Positions 23,837 to 32,779 of a stretch of 64,000 bases of DNA are shown piece by piece. Every line of letters begins with the position of its first letter. The first letter of the stretch is position 1. The position numbers and the translations under genes were made by a program. Below the pieces are notes generated by a model that was given only the letters and a program-made list of their open reading frames with translations, had not been told where the DNA came from and made no database searches. Source of the DNA: Flavonifractor sp. An10 (lineage in GTDB: Bacteria > Bacillota > Clostridia > Oscillospirales > Oscillospiraceae); the NCBI RefSeq assembly GCF_002161215.1, contig NZ_NFMB01000005.1:1-64000 (forward strand). Direction: 5' to 3'.

Positions 23837-24808
23837 TCACTCCTCCATATACTTGTCCAGATATTCCACTACCTTGTCCATATACTGCGCGTACAGCTTG
23901 TTGTCGTTCTGCAGTCCGTGGCCGGAGTGGGGGAAGAGAATGTACTCATGGGGGACGCCGTACTCCTTCAGGGCGGCGGCCAGCCGCTTCGACGCGGGGA
24001 AGGCCTGCAGCTTGTCGTAAGCTCCATAGGCGCACACGGAGGGGACGCTGTTCCCGTCGATCCAGGCCAGGGCGGAAATGTCTTTCACCGCCTCATCGTA
24101 GTCTGGGGTCCCGATCATTTCCGGAGTAATGGAGTTCCCGGACATGACGCTGAACATGACGGCGGCCGCCTCGGGGTTCCGGTCAAAGCCAAAGCACGTC
24201 CAGTCCTCCGGGTAAAAGCAGGAGGGATCCACCGCGCCGAACACCAGCTTCACCGGGACGGGGGACGCCGCCGCGTCCCGGTAGGCGTACAGCATGGCCA
24301 GGGTGTGGCCGGCAGAGCCGCCGGAGGCAGCCATCCGGTCGATGGCATAGCCCCGCTTTTCCGCCTCAGCCAGGACATAGGGGATGCTGTCCCGGATCTC
24401 CACCGACTGGGTGTACACATTGGCGTCGGGGTGCTCCTCTGAGAACAAGGTATAGTTGATCCCCGCCGCCACGTACCCCTTGGAGCACAGCCACTGGAGC
24501 ATCCCGGCGTCGTCGGATTTATCCCCAGAGGTAAAGCCCCCGGCATGGAGGTAGACCACCAGATCGTAGGTTCCCTTGGTGCTGTCTGCCGGCAGGTAGA
24601 GATCAAACTTGTTGGCGTCCCCCTCGCCGTAGGACGGGTCGGTGTACACGGTGCCTACCGAGTCATCCCACCGGACGGAATATTTGTCTCCCAGGGGAGG
24701 CCAGGTCATTTTGAGCACGGCAGAGGCCGCAAAGCTCACCAGAAACGCCCCCACATAGATCAGTCCCCACATAAGCCGTCCCTTCTTTCTCACTCTGGTC
24801 TTACTCAC
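23837..24808 (-). CDS. Membrane-anchored HSL-type esterase
   Basis: A 323-residue protein starting at GTG 24808 (GGAGGGAAC upstream). Residues 12-33 form a membrane anchor. The hydrolase domain has an oxyanion motif LHAGG (87-91, the HGGG of hormone-sensitive-lipase-like esterases) and nucleophile GGSAG (Ser165), with HSGHG near the end for the catalytic His. The start codon overlaps the stop of the upstream 44-residue gene (GTGA), which indicates translational coupling. The operon is transcribed divergently from a TetR gene that probably represses it. Confidence 0.82.
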   Translation of the reverse strand: MSKTRVRKKGRLMWGLIYVGAFLVSFAASAVLKMTWPPLGDKYSVRWDDSVGTVYTDPSYGEGDANKFDLYLPADSTKGTYDLVVYLHAGGFTSGDKSDDAGMLQWLCSKGYVAAGINYTLFSEEHPDANVYTQSVEIRDSIPYVLAEAEKRGYAIDRMAASGGSAGHTLAMLYAYRDAAASPVPVKLVFGAVDPSCFYPEDWTCFGFDRNPEAAAVMFSVMSGNSITPEMIGTPDYDEAVKDISALAWIDGNSVPSVCAYGAYDKLQAFPASKRLAAALKEYGVPHEYILFPHSGHGLQNDNKLYAQYMDKVVEYLDKYMEE

Positions 24809-24939
24809 AGGAAGTTCCCTCCAAACAGAGTGCCGCCCAGCAGCAGGTTGAGCACCGCCCGGACAGCCAGCCGGCCCAGGACGGCTGCAGCGAGGATTAC
24901 AATCAATAAAATCAGCAGACGCTTTTGCAATAATGTCAT
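24805..24939 (-). CDS. 44-residue single-span membrane peptide
   Basis: ATG 24939 starts a 44-codon frame with a leading basic patch (QKR) and a long hydrophobic run (LLILLIVILAAAAVLGRL is approximate to its centre) up to residue 39. GGGAG lies nine bases upstream. Its stop codon overlaps the GTG start of the esterase gene (GTGA). Position as first gene, ribosome binding site and coupling argue for real translation. It could be a membrane partner of the two hydrolases; no family is recognised. Confidence 0.6.
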   Translation of the reverse strand: MTLLQKRLLILLIVILAAAVLGRLAVRAVLNLLLGGTLFGGNFL

Positions 24940-24977
24940 TTCCTTTTTCTCCCTTGACAGACCGGTGCATTCAAGTT

Positions 24978-25012
24978 ATGATACATTTGTAACGGCGGAA
25001 TGAATGTATCAT
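24978..25012. promoter_or_regulatory. Palindromic operator between hydrolase operon and TetR gene
   Basis: ATGATACATT (24978-24987) and AATGTATCAT (25003-25012) are exact inverted repeats 15 bases apart. They lie in the divergent promoter region, where the adjacent TetR protein would be expected to bind. Confidence 0.6.
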
Positions 25013-25045
25013 CAAAATCAAAACTTGTCAACAGGAGCACGCAAA

Positions 25046-25576
25046 ATGAAACAAACTGCGAAAACTGTATCACCGATGAGCAACGAGGGGCGGAACGCCT
25101 ATGTGACGGAACACATCACCGCCGCCATGCTGTCCCTTTTGGAAGAAAAGCCGCTCTCGGAGATCTCTATCAGCGAGCTGTGTGACCGGGCCGGGGTGGG
25201 CCGGGTCTCGTTTTATCGAAACTTTCAGGAGAAGGATGATATTCTGAAGGAGCATATCCGTCAGCTGTTTCGGGAGTGGACCGGCACTTTGAAAGAAGAT
25301 CCCCCATTGGACGAACTAATCCGGCGGATGTTCTCCCATTTTGAGGCGCACCGGGATTTTTACGCCCTGCTCCAAAAGCGCGGCCTCACCTGGCTCTTAA
25401 AAGATGTGATTTTGTCCGTATGTGGGTTCCATCCGGAACAGGAGGCCGTCAATGCCTACGCCTCCGCCTTTGCGGCGTACAGCCTGTACGGCTGGGTGGA
25501 GGTGTGGTTCCTGCGGGGAATGAAGGAGTCCGCGAAAGAAATGGCGGAGCTTTTTGCCGGGCACAGCAAAGAATAA
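25046..25576 (+). CDS. TetR-family repressor, divergent from hydrolase operon
   Basis: A 176-residue regulator. The HTH lies at about residues 30-66 (SEISISELCDRAGVGRVSFYRNFQEKDDIL). The C-terminal half is a helical ligand domain of the TetR_C type. ATG 25046 has CAGGAG upstream. The palindrome at 24978-25012 and divergent layout suggest it represses itself and the two esterase genes and is released by an ester or lipid-like ligand (inference). A terminator follows it. Confidence 0.85.
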   Translation: MKQTAKTVSPMSNEGRNAYVTEHITAAMLSLLEEKPLSEISISELCDRAGVGRVSFYRNFQEKDDILKEHIRQLFREWTGTLKEDPPLDELIRRMFSHFEAHRDFYALLQKRGLTWLLKDVILSVCGFHPEQEAVNAYASAFAAYSLYGWVEVWFLRGMKESAKEMAELFAGHSKE

Positions 25577-25587
25577 TGGATGGGAAG

Positions 25588-25623
25588 GCCCAAAGTGACA
25601 ATAAACTGTCGCTTTGGGCTTTT
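25588..25623 (+). terminator. Terminator of the TetR gene
   Basis: GCCCAAAG pairs with CTTTGGGC, with an inner GACA/TGTC stem, then TTTTT. Confidence 0.88.
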
Positions 25624-25627
25624 TCAC

Positions 25628-25804
25628 CTATGTTTTGTACTCGCCCCGATACGGAGTTAGATCTCCCTCTGAGTACCAATCCTGCTGAACTGCACTGAAG
25701 CGAATCAGATACTTCCCGTTTTGATCTGCAGCAATCACTGTCCCTACGCAGGGGAGAGTCCCCAGTTTGGCGTACACCAAGTCTCCAATTTTGTATTCGT
25801 TCAT
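25628..25804 (-). CDS. Small conserved beta-rich protein of unknown function
   Basis: A 58-residue frame starting at ATG 25804 with GGAGG seven bases upstream. It reads MNEYKIGDLVYAKLGTLP with later GKYLIRFSAVQQDWYSEGDL, which resembles a small SH3-like or Tudor-like barrel. The good ribosome binding site and the protein-like composition support translation. It stands alone between two tetR-type genes. Function unknown. Confidence 0.55.
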   Translation of the reverse strand: MNEYKIGDLVYAKLGTLPCVGTVIAADQNGKYLIRFSAVQQDWYSEGDLTPYRGEYKT

Positions 25805-25976
25805 GTGGTACCTCCATACTCGAATAGATGTTTCAGCGCGACGGAATGGCTTGCACCGGGCGCCGCCTCTGTGCTATACTTTATCGGACGAAAGTTCATT
25901 ATTCAATGGTCGATTATTTAGAAAAGAACATCATGAGACACTTCCGCAAAAGCGTCTAATTTGAGGAGGCCTTCCT

Positions 25977-26567
25977 ATGGAGCAGAAAAGCGATCTGCGG
26001 GTCACAAAAACCAGACGGCTGATCAAGGCTACATTTCTGGAGCTGGTGCAGGCAAAGCCGGTCCAGAAAATTACCGTGACCGAGCTGGCAAAGCGGGCTG
26101 AGATCAGCAAGGGCACCTTTTATCTCCACTACCTGGACATTTACGACCTCTACAATCAGATGGTAGAGGAGACCGTGGCCAAGATCGCCGGCAGCTTCGA
26201 TCCCTACCCGGACCTGTTTTCCGCGCCGGAGTCCTTTGTGCGGACTTTCCTGTTCTCCCAGGTCGAGCCGCTGGGGCTGTCCCTTTCCGCCGGAGAGCGG
26301 ACCCTGCTGACTGAGAAGAACATGCAATCCTGCTCCAGATATCCTCAGTATTTCCTCGACGCCTTCAAGGAGCATATCTATCAGGTGGGAGTACTGGCCC
26401 GCTGTGAAGAAAACGGCATCAAGATCGACTTCCTGCTCACCGGCATGCTATCGATCGTCATCCAATACCGCCCTCTGACAGCCGGAGACCAGAAGAAAAT
26501 GGACTTTATTGTCCAATTTCTGTCTTTGATCATCCGGGATACATTTCCGGAGTTCTACCGGTCATGA
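25977..26567 (+). CDS. TetR-family regulator (DhaS-like)
   Basis: A 196-residue regulator. HTH at about residues 25-50 (ITVTELAKRAEISKGTFYLHYLDIYDLYNQM) and a C-terminal domain of the type seen in DhaS and related Firmicutes TetR proteins. GGAGG precedes ATG 25977. The following gene, a lipoprotein, is 199 bases downstream in the same direction and may be a target; no operator was recognised. Confidence 0.85.
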   Translation: MEQKSDLRVTKTRRLIKATFLELVQAKPVQKITVTELAKRAEISKGTFYLHYLDIYDLYNQMVEETVAKIAGSFDPYPDLFSAPESFVRTFLFSQVEPLGLSLSAGERTLLTEKNMQSCSRYPQYFLDAFKEHIYQVGVLARCEENGIKIDFLLTGMLSIVIQYRPLTAGDQKKMDFIVQFLSLIIRDTFPEFYRS

Positions 26568-26765
26568 GCACCTGCGCGCTGCAATCGATTGAGGAACATA
26601 CGGACGGTGACACCCCGATTTTCCGGGGACAACTTCGTATCCTTCTGTGAGAGAGGAGGAACGGACAGATCAAAATCTTTCATTTCAGGTAGCGGCGACC
26701 AAGCCAGACGCCGGTGCGGCGGATGAATGGATCCGCCAAAACTATTTCGATAACAGGAGGAAGCC

Positions 26766-27407
26766 ATGAAACACCGATCTCTTACACTCGCCACAGCCAT
26801 TTGCCTGCTCGCCTGTATGGCAGGCTGTGGGCAGCAACCCCAGATATCCGCACCTCAAAACGAACCTCCTACGGGAAACTTCCAGACCAGCACGGCGGAT
26901 TCCGCCGCTATCCCCTCTGGAGAAACGCAGTCGATCCCACCGGCGGAAAACACCGGTCGGCCAGCGGGGAAAATCTCCGCAGAGGATGCGCTGGCCATTG
27001 TCTTGGACAATGCGGACGTGCCGGAGGGCGACGCCTACAACATCAAAAACGAGACCGACAGCGACAATGGCATCCCCATCTATGACATCGAGTTCGAGAC
27101 CGACTACGGCGACTACGACTTTGAGGTGGCCATGGCCGACGGTCGCATCGTTGGTGCGGACTACGAGGTGGACGAGGAGTGGCTGGACGCTCTGGACGGC
27201 AGCCCTGTCACAGCGGAGGAGGCCACTTCCATCGTGGCCGGCAAGGTTTCCGGCGCCAGTGCGGCGGACGTATCTGTCTGGGAAGAGTCCGGCGACGGCC
27301 GGGGACGTTACGAAGGGGAGCTGTTCCTGGACGGCATGAAGTACGAGTTTGAACTGGACCCCCGGACGGGGCGGATCTTCGACTGGACCGCCGATCTGAG
27401 GGACTGA
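26766..27407 (+). CDS. PepSY-domain lipoprotein
   Basis: A 213-residue lipoprotein with signal peptide and lipobox LACMAGC (Cys21), a Ser/Pro/Thr-rich linker to about residue 68, and two PepSY repeats: ISAEDALAIVLDNADVPEGD with a DIEFETDYGDYDFEVAMADG strand, then VTAEEATSIVAGKVSG with YEGELFLDGMKYEFELDPRTG. PepSY domains inhibit or sense peptidases and heme systems at the cell surface. AGGAGG lies before ATG 26766. A bidirectional terminator follows. Confidence 0.85.
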   Translation: MKHRSLTLATAICLLACMAGCGQQPQISAPQNEPPTGNFQTSTADSAAIPSGETQSIPPAENTGRPAGKISAEDALAIVLDNADVPEGDAYNIKNETDSDNGIPIYDIEFETDYGDYDFEVAMADGRIVGADYEVDEEWLDALDGSPVTAEEATSIVAGKVSGASAADVSVWEESGDGRGRYEGELFLDGMKYEFELDPRTGRIFDWTADLRD

Positions 27408-27413
27408 CCGGCA

Positions 27414-27464
27414 CAGAAAAGCAGCGGGGAGAAGGCACATCTGCCTACTCCCCGCTGCTTTATT
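27414..27464. terminator. Bidirectional terminator between convergent genes
   Basis: AAAGCAGCGGGGAG pairs with CTCCCCGCTGCTTT, with A/T runs on both sides. Confidence 0.85.
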
Positions 27465-27474
27465 TTGCTGATGT

Positions 27475-27717
27475 TTAGAATGGATCCTTGGGCGAGAGTC
27501 CCAGTTTGGCCTCCAGTTCCCGCGTTTTGGTCTCCATCTCGTACAGCGCCATGGAGGGCGTTTTTTCCTGCCTGGTCACCATCTTGACCAGGAGCTCGCT
27601 CAGGATGGACGCATTCGTCCGCTCCAGCAGCTCCATCGCCCGCTCCAACGTTTGCCCGGAGAATCCGACCTTTTCCAGCTTCCGGCGTTCCTTATCCAAA
27701 CGCTTCATGGTCTTCAC
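27475..27717 (-). CDS. 80-residue helical protein of unknown function
   Basis: A charged, almost wholly helical protein (RLDKERRKLEKVGF, ERAMELLERTNASILSELL, METKTRELEAKLGLSP), with coiled-coil potential in the last third. It lies 16 bases downstream of the S-layer protein gene on the same strand and may be co-transcribed. No family recognised. Confidence 0.55.
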   Translation of the reverse strand: MKTMKRLDKERRKLEKVGFSGQTLERAMELLERTNASILSELLVKMVTRQEKTPSMALYEMETKTRELEAKLGLSPKDPF

Positions 27718-27733
27718 ACCCCAATTCGCCTGG

Positions 27734-30007
27734 TTATTTGGTGAATTGGGACAGGGCCAGCAGCGCCTGGGCAGTCTGCACCCGAGTGGCTGCCTGGCCG
27801 GGGGCCAGCGTGTCCAAGGAGGTCGTGGTGAGCACGCCGGCCTCCACCGCCCAGGTCATGGCCTCCGCAGCGTAGCCGGCGATCTGGTCATAGTCGGCGA
27901 ACTCCCGGACGGCCATGCCGCCCTGGGCGGTGTCATAGCCCTCATGCCGGGCGTAGCGGTAGAGCATGACCGCCAGCTGCTCCCGGGTGATGGGATCGTC
28001 CGGGCCGAACAGGCCGCCGCCGTAGCCGCCGGCGATCCCCTCGGAGGCGGCCCAGCGGACGGCCTCGCCATAGGAGGCCGCCGGGTCCACATCGGAGAAG
28101 TCCATCAGATAATTCACCACCGGGCGGCCCTCCAGCGCCCACAGGGCCGTGACCGCCTCGCCCCGGGTCAGCGTCCCATTGGGCTCAAAGCGGTCCGCGC
28201 TGACGCCGGCCATCAGGCCGTTCTCACAGACATAGCGCACCGCCTGGGCATCCCGGGCCTCCACATCGGTGAAGGGCAGGACGGACAGGGGCTCGCCGCC
28301 CACCTGATAGACAGCCACCGTGCCGGATACCTCACAGGCTGCCAGCAGCAGGGCCTCTCCGGTGGGGCTGACGGCATCACTCAGGAACAGCAGACCCTCG
28401 GGGGCCACATCGCCGCCGGTGACCCACTTGTCCAGCTCCCCGTCCTCATACTCCTCGGAGCCCTCCACTATGGAGGCGAAATCCCGGGTGTTAATGTAGT
28501 TCACGTACTGGGCGGAGGCAGGCTCGGTCACGTCATAGACCATGACGCCGCCGGTGCGCTCCAGGGCCACGAAGGCATAGGTGCGGCCGTCCACCGTACC
28601 AACCGTGACGCTCTCCGCCTCCGGTCCCTTCTTGCCAGAGCGGTCATCCACCACGGTGTTGTCGTTGGAGCAGTTGTAGTAGTCAGGCAGGTACTGGGCG
28701 GTGAGGGCCTCAAAGTCATCGCCGCTTGTGAATACCTCGGTGATGCCGTTCTCCCCCGCCTCATAGATGGTAAAGGTGCGGCCGCCGAAGAGGTAGTCCT
28801 TTCCGCTGTCCAGGCCATCAAAGTCCTCTGCCTTGAAGAACACCACCTTGCCCTCCAGACCGGAATTCTCCGCAGTAATAGCTCTGGTGGGGGAGGTAAC
28901 CCCCTCCTCGCCGAAGTCCTGCTCGTCCTCGCTGAGGTAGAAGGTGCCCAGATCCTCGTCGCCCCACTCTCGGGCGTCGCCCTCGTTGGCGGTGACCAGA
29001 TAGGTTTTGCCGTCCACCTGGAAGGCGGCGATGCCGTCGGGCATCCGGATGCCCATGAGGCTGCCGTAGGTCCTGGGCGCATAGGCGTCATCCTTCTTGT
29101 CGATATCAATGGGGGTGACGCTGTAGTCCTCAAAACCTGCGGAGTAGATCCCGTCAAAGGTACGGGAGGCCAGATCCAGCACGGCGATGGCATTGTTCTC
29201 CTGCAGGGTGACATAGGCCTTGCCGCCGGATACGGCGATATACTCCGGCTCCAGGTCGGTGGAGGGGTTCACGCCCTTCTTCAACACCACGCCGGAGGCC
29301 GCCAGCTCGTCCCGCCGGCCGTCAAAGGCGTCAAAGCCCACCACCTCGCTGGTGAGGGTTGACACATCTGCCACAGTAACCGAGCCCCTGGGATCAACGA
29401 TTCCGTCGCCGTAGCCCTCCCGAGGCTCCCCCTCGTCGGCGGTGAGGACGGTGCTGCTGCCGGCAAAGGTCACCATATCCGGCTGCACACCGGTTTCCAC
29501 CAGTCCCCTCAGGGTCAAGGAGCCGTCGGCATTGCAGGCGAACAGGGCTACCCGGCCGGCGTCATGATATCCCTCCGCCTGGAGGGCGGCGGCCAGGATG
29601 GTGTTGTCCGGAGAGATGGCCACGGAGGTCATGTCCCCATAGCGGAATGAGCTGTCCGCCGCCTCCACCAGGGCCTTCACGTCGATGTCCGTGCCGCTGA
29701 GCCGGGCGACGGAGATCCCGGCGGTGAGATCCCCCAGGGGGATTGCCGCCAGCAGGCCGCTCTGGCCGTTGATGGCGTAAGCATAGCCATTGCTCTGGCT
29801 GTAGGCCACGATCTCCATGACGCCGCCGTCCACGTTGTACTGGCCGGAGGCGTACCGGGCAATCAGGTTCAGATTCAGGGGGGAATTGCCGTTTTCATAC
29901 CCAGCGGTCGAGTTGATGCCCGCTGCCGCCGCTGGCACCACAGTGCCCAGCTGAAGCGCCAGGGCGAGGGCCATGGCAATGGCTGCCGGCCGTCTTGCTT
30001 TTCTCAT
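27734..30007 (-). CDS. S-layer-anchored choice-of-anchor-I beta-propeller protein
   Basis: A 757-residue exported protein. Signal peptide (AIAMALALALQLGTVVPAAAA) ends near residue 29. Residues about 40-560 are the choice-of-anchor-I domain, a seven-bladed propeller-like fold with family phrases such as LTADEGEPREGYGDGIVDPRG and YLVTANEGDAREWGDE. Residues about 575-757 carry three SLH repeats (LPFTDVEARDAQAVRYVCENG, MDFSDVDPAASYGEAVRWA, REFADYDQIAGYAAEAMTWA) that tether the protein to the cell-wall polymer. AGGAGG precedes ATG 30007. Function possibly phosphatase or adhesin-like; not proven for the family. Confidence 0.88.
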   Translation of the reverse strand: MRKARRPAAIAMALALALQLGTVVPAAAAGINSTAGYENGNSPLNLNLIARYASGQYNVDGGVMEIVAYSQSNGYAYAINGQSGLLAAIPLGDLTAGISVARLSGTDIDVKALVEAADSSFRYGDMTSVAISPDNTILAAALQAEGYHDAGRVALFACNADGSLTLRGLVETGVQPDMVTFAGSSTVLTADEGEPREGYGDGIVDPRGSVTVADVSTLTSEVVGFDAFDGRRDELAASGVVLKKGVNPSTDLEPEYIAVSGGKAYVTLQENNAIAVLDLASRTFDGIYSAGFEDYSVTPIDIDKKDDAYAPRTYGSLMGIRMPDGIAAFQVDGKTYLVTANEGDAREWGDEDLGTFYLSEDEQDFGEEGVTSPTRAITAENSGLEGKVVFFKAEDFDGLDSGKDYLFGGRTFTIYEAGENGITEVFTSGDDFEALTAQYLPDYYNCSNDNTVVDDRSGKKGPEAESVTVGTVDGRTYAFVALERTGGVMVYDVTEPASAQYVNYINTRDFASIVEGSEEYEDGELDKWVTGGDVAPEGLLFLSDAVSPTGEALLLAACEVSGTVAVYQVGGEPLSVLPFTDVEARDAQAVRYVCENGLMAGVSADRFEPNGTLTRGEAVTALWALEGRPVVNYLMDFSDVDPAASYGEAVRWAASEGIAGGYGGGLFGPDDPITREQLAVMLYRYARHEGYDTAQGGMAVREFADYDQIAGYAAEAMTWAVEAGVLTTTSLDTLAPGQAATRVQTAQALLALSQFTK

Positions 30008-30317
30008 GCTGTTTCCTCCTGCGATTTTGTTTTGGAAAGGGAGCGGTACGTTCTCCCTATTTGATTTAGTATAATCCCACGACTGTAAAATCCGAAAGAG
30101 GGAATGTGTAAATTTCTTGTAGGCAGAGGAGGTCTGGAACGAAACCGGGTTCATAGCAAACGCGCTTCACATGGATTTGACGGTTTCTTTACTGAAATAC
30201 CGTCGCACGCTGGGAAAGGCGTCTGCTATACTGAACACAGATGCGGTAGGCATCGGTTGGGAGCGGCAGTATGGAGTACGGTTTCAGACAGCCCGATCAA
30301 AATCGACAGAGTATGAT

Positions 30318-30361
30318 CAGCGCCGGTTTGCGCCCTTACAGGGCGGACCGGCGCTGTTTTT
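30318..30361 (+). terminator. Terminator-like hairpin in the phoH leader
   Basis: AGCGCCGGT..CGCCC pairs with GGGCG..ACCGGCGCT and is followed by TTTTT, 57 bases before the PhoH start. The gene-free stretch 30008-30417 also contains an extended -10 TGCTATACT near 30228-30236, so this may be a leader attenuator of phoH rather than the end of another unit. Confidence 0.7.
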
Positions 30362-30417
30362 GTGGATGCCGCGCCCAGTGGTCATAAGACAGCAAAGAAG
30401 AAAGGCAGGCGCAACGT

Positions 30418-31791
30418 ATGCAGAAGACCTATGTGCTGGACGCCAATGTCCTCCTCCAGGCCCCCTACGCTCTGGAGTCCTTCGAGGACAACCACATCGT
30501 GCTGCCACTGGCGGTGCTGGAGGAGTTGGATGATCGGAAGGGGGCTGACGGTGAAGCGGGAAACAACGCCCGACATGTGCTCCGCTTCCTGGAGAGATTA
30601 CGGCTCCAAGGAGACCTGGTAAAAGGCGTGACCCTGCCCAGTGGAGGCACCGTGCGCCTGGAGGTCAACCATGTGGACGCGGCCCTTCCCCAAGGGATAG
30701 AACCCGGCAGCCGGGCGGGAAGGGTGCTGAAGGTGTGTCGGGGCCTCATGGACGAGGGAGCGCCGGTGACGCTGGTGAGCCGGGACATGGTCGCTCGCAT
30801 CCGGGCCCAGATGATGGAGGTGCCGGCGGAGGACTTCACCACCGACCGGCTGCCGGATGGAGCCCAGCCCTACACCGGCCGGGCGGAGGTCTACATCTCG
30901 GACAGCCTGCTCACAGCGTTCAAGAAAAAGGGAGCTCCGGCGGAAGAACTCTATACCGTGGACGGCGCGGGGGAGCGGAAGCCGGTTTCCTTGACCGAGA
31001 ACCAGTTTGTCCTTCTGCACTCGGATACCGAGCCGAAAAAGACCATGCTGGGCCGTTTCCGGGAGGGGAAGGTCACCGCCCTGCGCTTTGGCGGCGTCCG
31101 CCCATTCGGCGTCAAGCCCCGGAGCGTGGGGCAGCAATTCCTGCAGGAGGCCCTGCTGCTGCCGGTGGCGGAGGCGCCCCTGGCCATCATCCAAGGGCCG
31201 GCGGGCACCGCCAAGACCTTTTACGCCCTGGCTGCAGGGCTGGAGCAGGTGCTGGAGGCGGAGGAACGGCCCTATCGGAAGATTCTGGTGTGCCGCCCCA
31301 ATGCCCAGTTTGACGCGGACATCGGTTTTCTCCCGGGCAGTGAGCAGGAAAAGATCTCCCCCCTCATGCGGCCCATTGTGGACAACCTGGAGATCTTGCT
31401 GGACCTGGAGGGGAAGAAAAAGGAGCGGCGCAGCGAGGAGGAGCTGCGGGGGCGCATTGACTACCTCTTTGACACCGGCGTCATCGCTGCCGAGGCCATG
31501 AACTTCATGCGGGGCCGCTCCATCACCGATACCTGGCTCATCATCGACGAGGCCCAGAACCTCACCCCCCGGCAGGTCAAGGGCATCATCACCCGGGTGG
31601 GAAAGGGCACCAAGGTAGTGCTGCTGGGGGACCCGGCCCAGATCGACCACCCCCTGCTGGACACCCGGAGCAACGGATTGACCTATGCCAGCGCCCGCAT
31701 GAAGGGCAGTCCCCTGTGCGTCCAGCTGACCATGCTCCCTGACGAGTGCGAGCGTTCCTCTTTGGCTCTGGACGCGGCGATGCGGATGTAA
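30418..31791 (+). CDS. PIN-PhoH family ATPase (PhoH2 type)
   Basis: A 457-residue fusion of an N-terminal PIN ribonuclease domain (TYVLDANVLLQAPYAL; acidic residues Asp8, Glu in LEELDDRKG, and SRDM near 120) and a C-terminal PhoH helicase-like ATPase with Walker A QGPAGTAKT near residue 259 and Walker B LIIDEAQN near 376. PhoH2 proteins unwind and cleave RNA in a toxin-like or RNA-quality role. AAAGGCAGG lies upstream of ATG 30418. Monocistronic; own leader hairpin. Confidence 0.9.
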   Translation: MQKTYVLDANVLLQAPYALESFEDNHIVLPLAVLEELDDRKGADGEAGNNARHVLRFLERLRLQGDLVKGVTLPSGGTVRLEVNHVDAALPQGIEPGSRAGRVLKVCRGLMDEGAPVTLVSRDMVARIRAQMMEVPAEDFTTDRLPDGAQPYTGRAEVYISDSLLTAFKKKGAPAEELYTVDGAGERKPVSLTENQFVLLHSDTEPKKTMLGRFREGKVTALRFGGVRPFGVKPRSVGQQFLQEALLLPVAEAPLAIIQGPAGTAKTFYALAAGLEQVLEAEERPYRKILVCRPNAQFDADIGFLPGSEQEKISPLMRPIVDNLEILLDLEGKKKERRSEEELRGRIDYLFDTGVIAAEAMNFMRGRSITDTWLIIDEAQNLTPRQVKGIITRVGKGTKVVLLGDPAQIDHPLLDTRSNGLTYASARMKGSPLCVQLTMLPDECERSSLALDAAMRM

Positions 31792-31932
31792 ATGAGGGCA
31801 GAACTTACATAACACGGCAGATAAGAAAATTTATTTACATTTTACAGGACTTTGGGGGAAGAATTTACATCCCGGTGGTACACTGTGCCTGTGTGAGCGA
31901 GAAACACACCATCATAGGGAGGAAAATATGCT

Positions 31933-32778
31933 ATGAGTATCGCACAGAAGCAGACTGCCACACAGTCGCAAAAGCTGATGATCTTTGTCCTGTCCATGTC
32001 CCTGTACGGGCTGGCCACCCTGTTCACCGAACTGATCCCCAAGTTCCAGGTGGGGGTCGTGGAGTTCTCCGTGGAGTACTTCCTGTTCATCCCCCTGACC
32101 CTGGCCATGCTGTTCGACCCCCTGTCCGCCGCCCTGGGCGCCGCCACCGGCGAGCTGGTGTTCAGCGAGATCATGCTGGGCCAGTTCGGCGGCCTGGGCG
32201 AGCTGGAGAAGTTCCTCACCGTCACCATCGGCGTGTACATTGCCGGCCGGCTGGTGAAGGATCCCAAGAACCGCGCCATGGTGGGCGTGGCCGCCATCAC
32301 CGGAACCGCCGCCCAGCTGCTGATGGGCACCGTGGTGGACATTCTGAAGGTCCAGCTGGCGGTGGAGGACTTCGAGGCCGTGGCCGGCCTTCCCGAGAGC
32401 GTGTTCGCCACCGAGGGCTTTGCCTTCCTCAACGATCTGCTGTTCTCCGGGATTCTGTTCTGCCTGCTGCCCGCCCTGTATCTGGTGCCCAAGCTGTACG
32501 GCAAGATCGAGCCACTGCTGGGCATGGCCCCCCGCACCCCGGAGAGCGCCGTCAGCGGCATCAGCCCCAAGGCTCTGATCGTGTGCGCCGTCGGCTTTGC
32601 GTGCGCCATCGCGGCCGAGCTGGCCGCCACCGCCGGCATGTCCCTCATCGACTGGGAGGCCGAGTGGGCCGAGAGCGGCACCGCCCTGGCTGTGGGTATG
32701 GTAGCCGCCGCCGCGGTGGCCATCATCGCCCTGCTGGTCATCAAGAAGAACGCAGGGAAAAAGTCCGCGGTGAACTGA
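31933..32778 (+). CDS. ECF transporter S component, substrate unknown
   Basis: A 281-residue membrane protein with about seven hydrophobic segments (LMIFVLSMSLYGLATLFTELI, YFLFIPLTLAMLFDPLSAALGAATGEL, up to AVAIIALLVI). The N-terminal two-thirds has the layout of an ECF S component, but at 281 residues it is longer than the usual 180-200. GGAGG lies ten bases before ATG 31933; a three-codon ATG-CTA-TGA frame overlaps the start. It is directly followed by fused A and T components, so it is a dedicated group I system. Three TTTACAT-like copies (31803-31877) in the promoter may bind the RpiR regulator. Confidence 0.75.
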   Translation: MSIAQKQTATQSQKLMIFVLSMSLYGLATLFTELIPKFQVGVVEFSVEYFLFIPLTLAMLFDPLSAALGAATGELVFSEIMLGQFGGLGELEKFLTVTIGVYIAGRLVKDPKNRAMVGVAAITGTAAQLLMGTVVDILKVQLAVEDFEAVAGLPESVFATEGFAFLNDLLFSGILFCLLPALYLVPKLYGKIEPLLGMAPRTPESAVSGISPKALIVCAVGFACAIAAELAATAGMSLIDWEAEWAESGTALAVGMVAAAAVAIIALLVIKKNAGKKSAVN

Positions 32779-32779
32779 G

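Noticed and set aside
27488-29362. 624-residue plus-strand frame opposite the S-layer protein
   Set aside because: Antisense shadow of SLH and propeller codons; no start signal.
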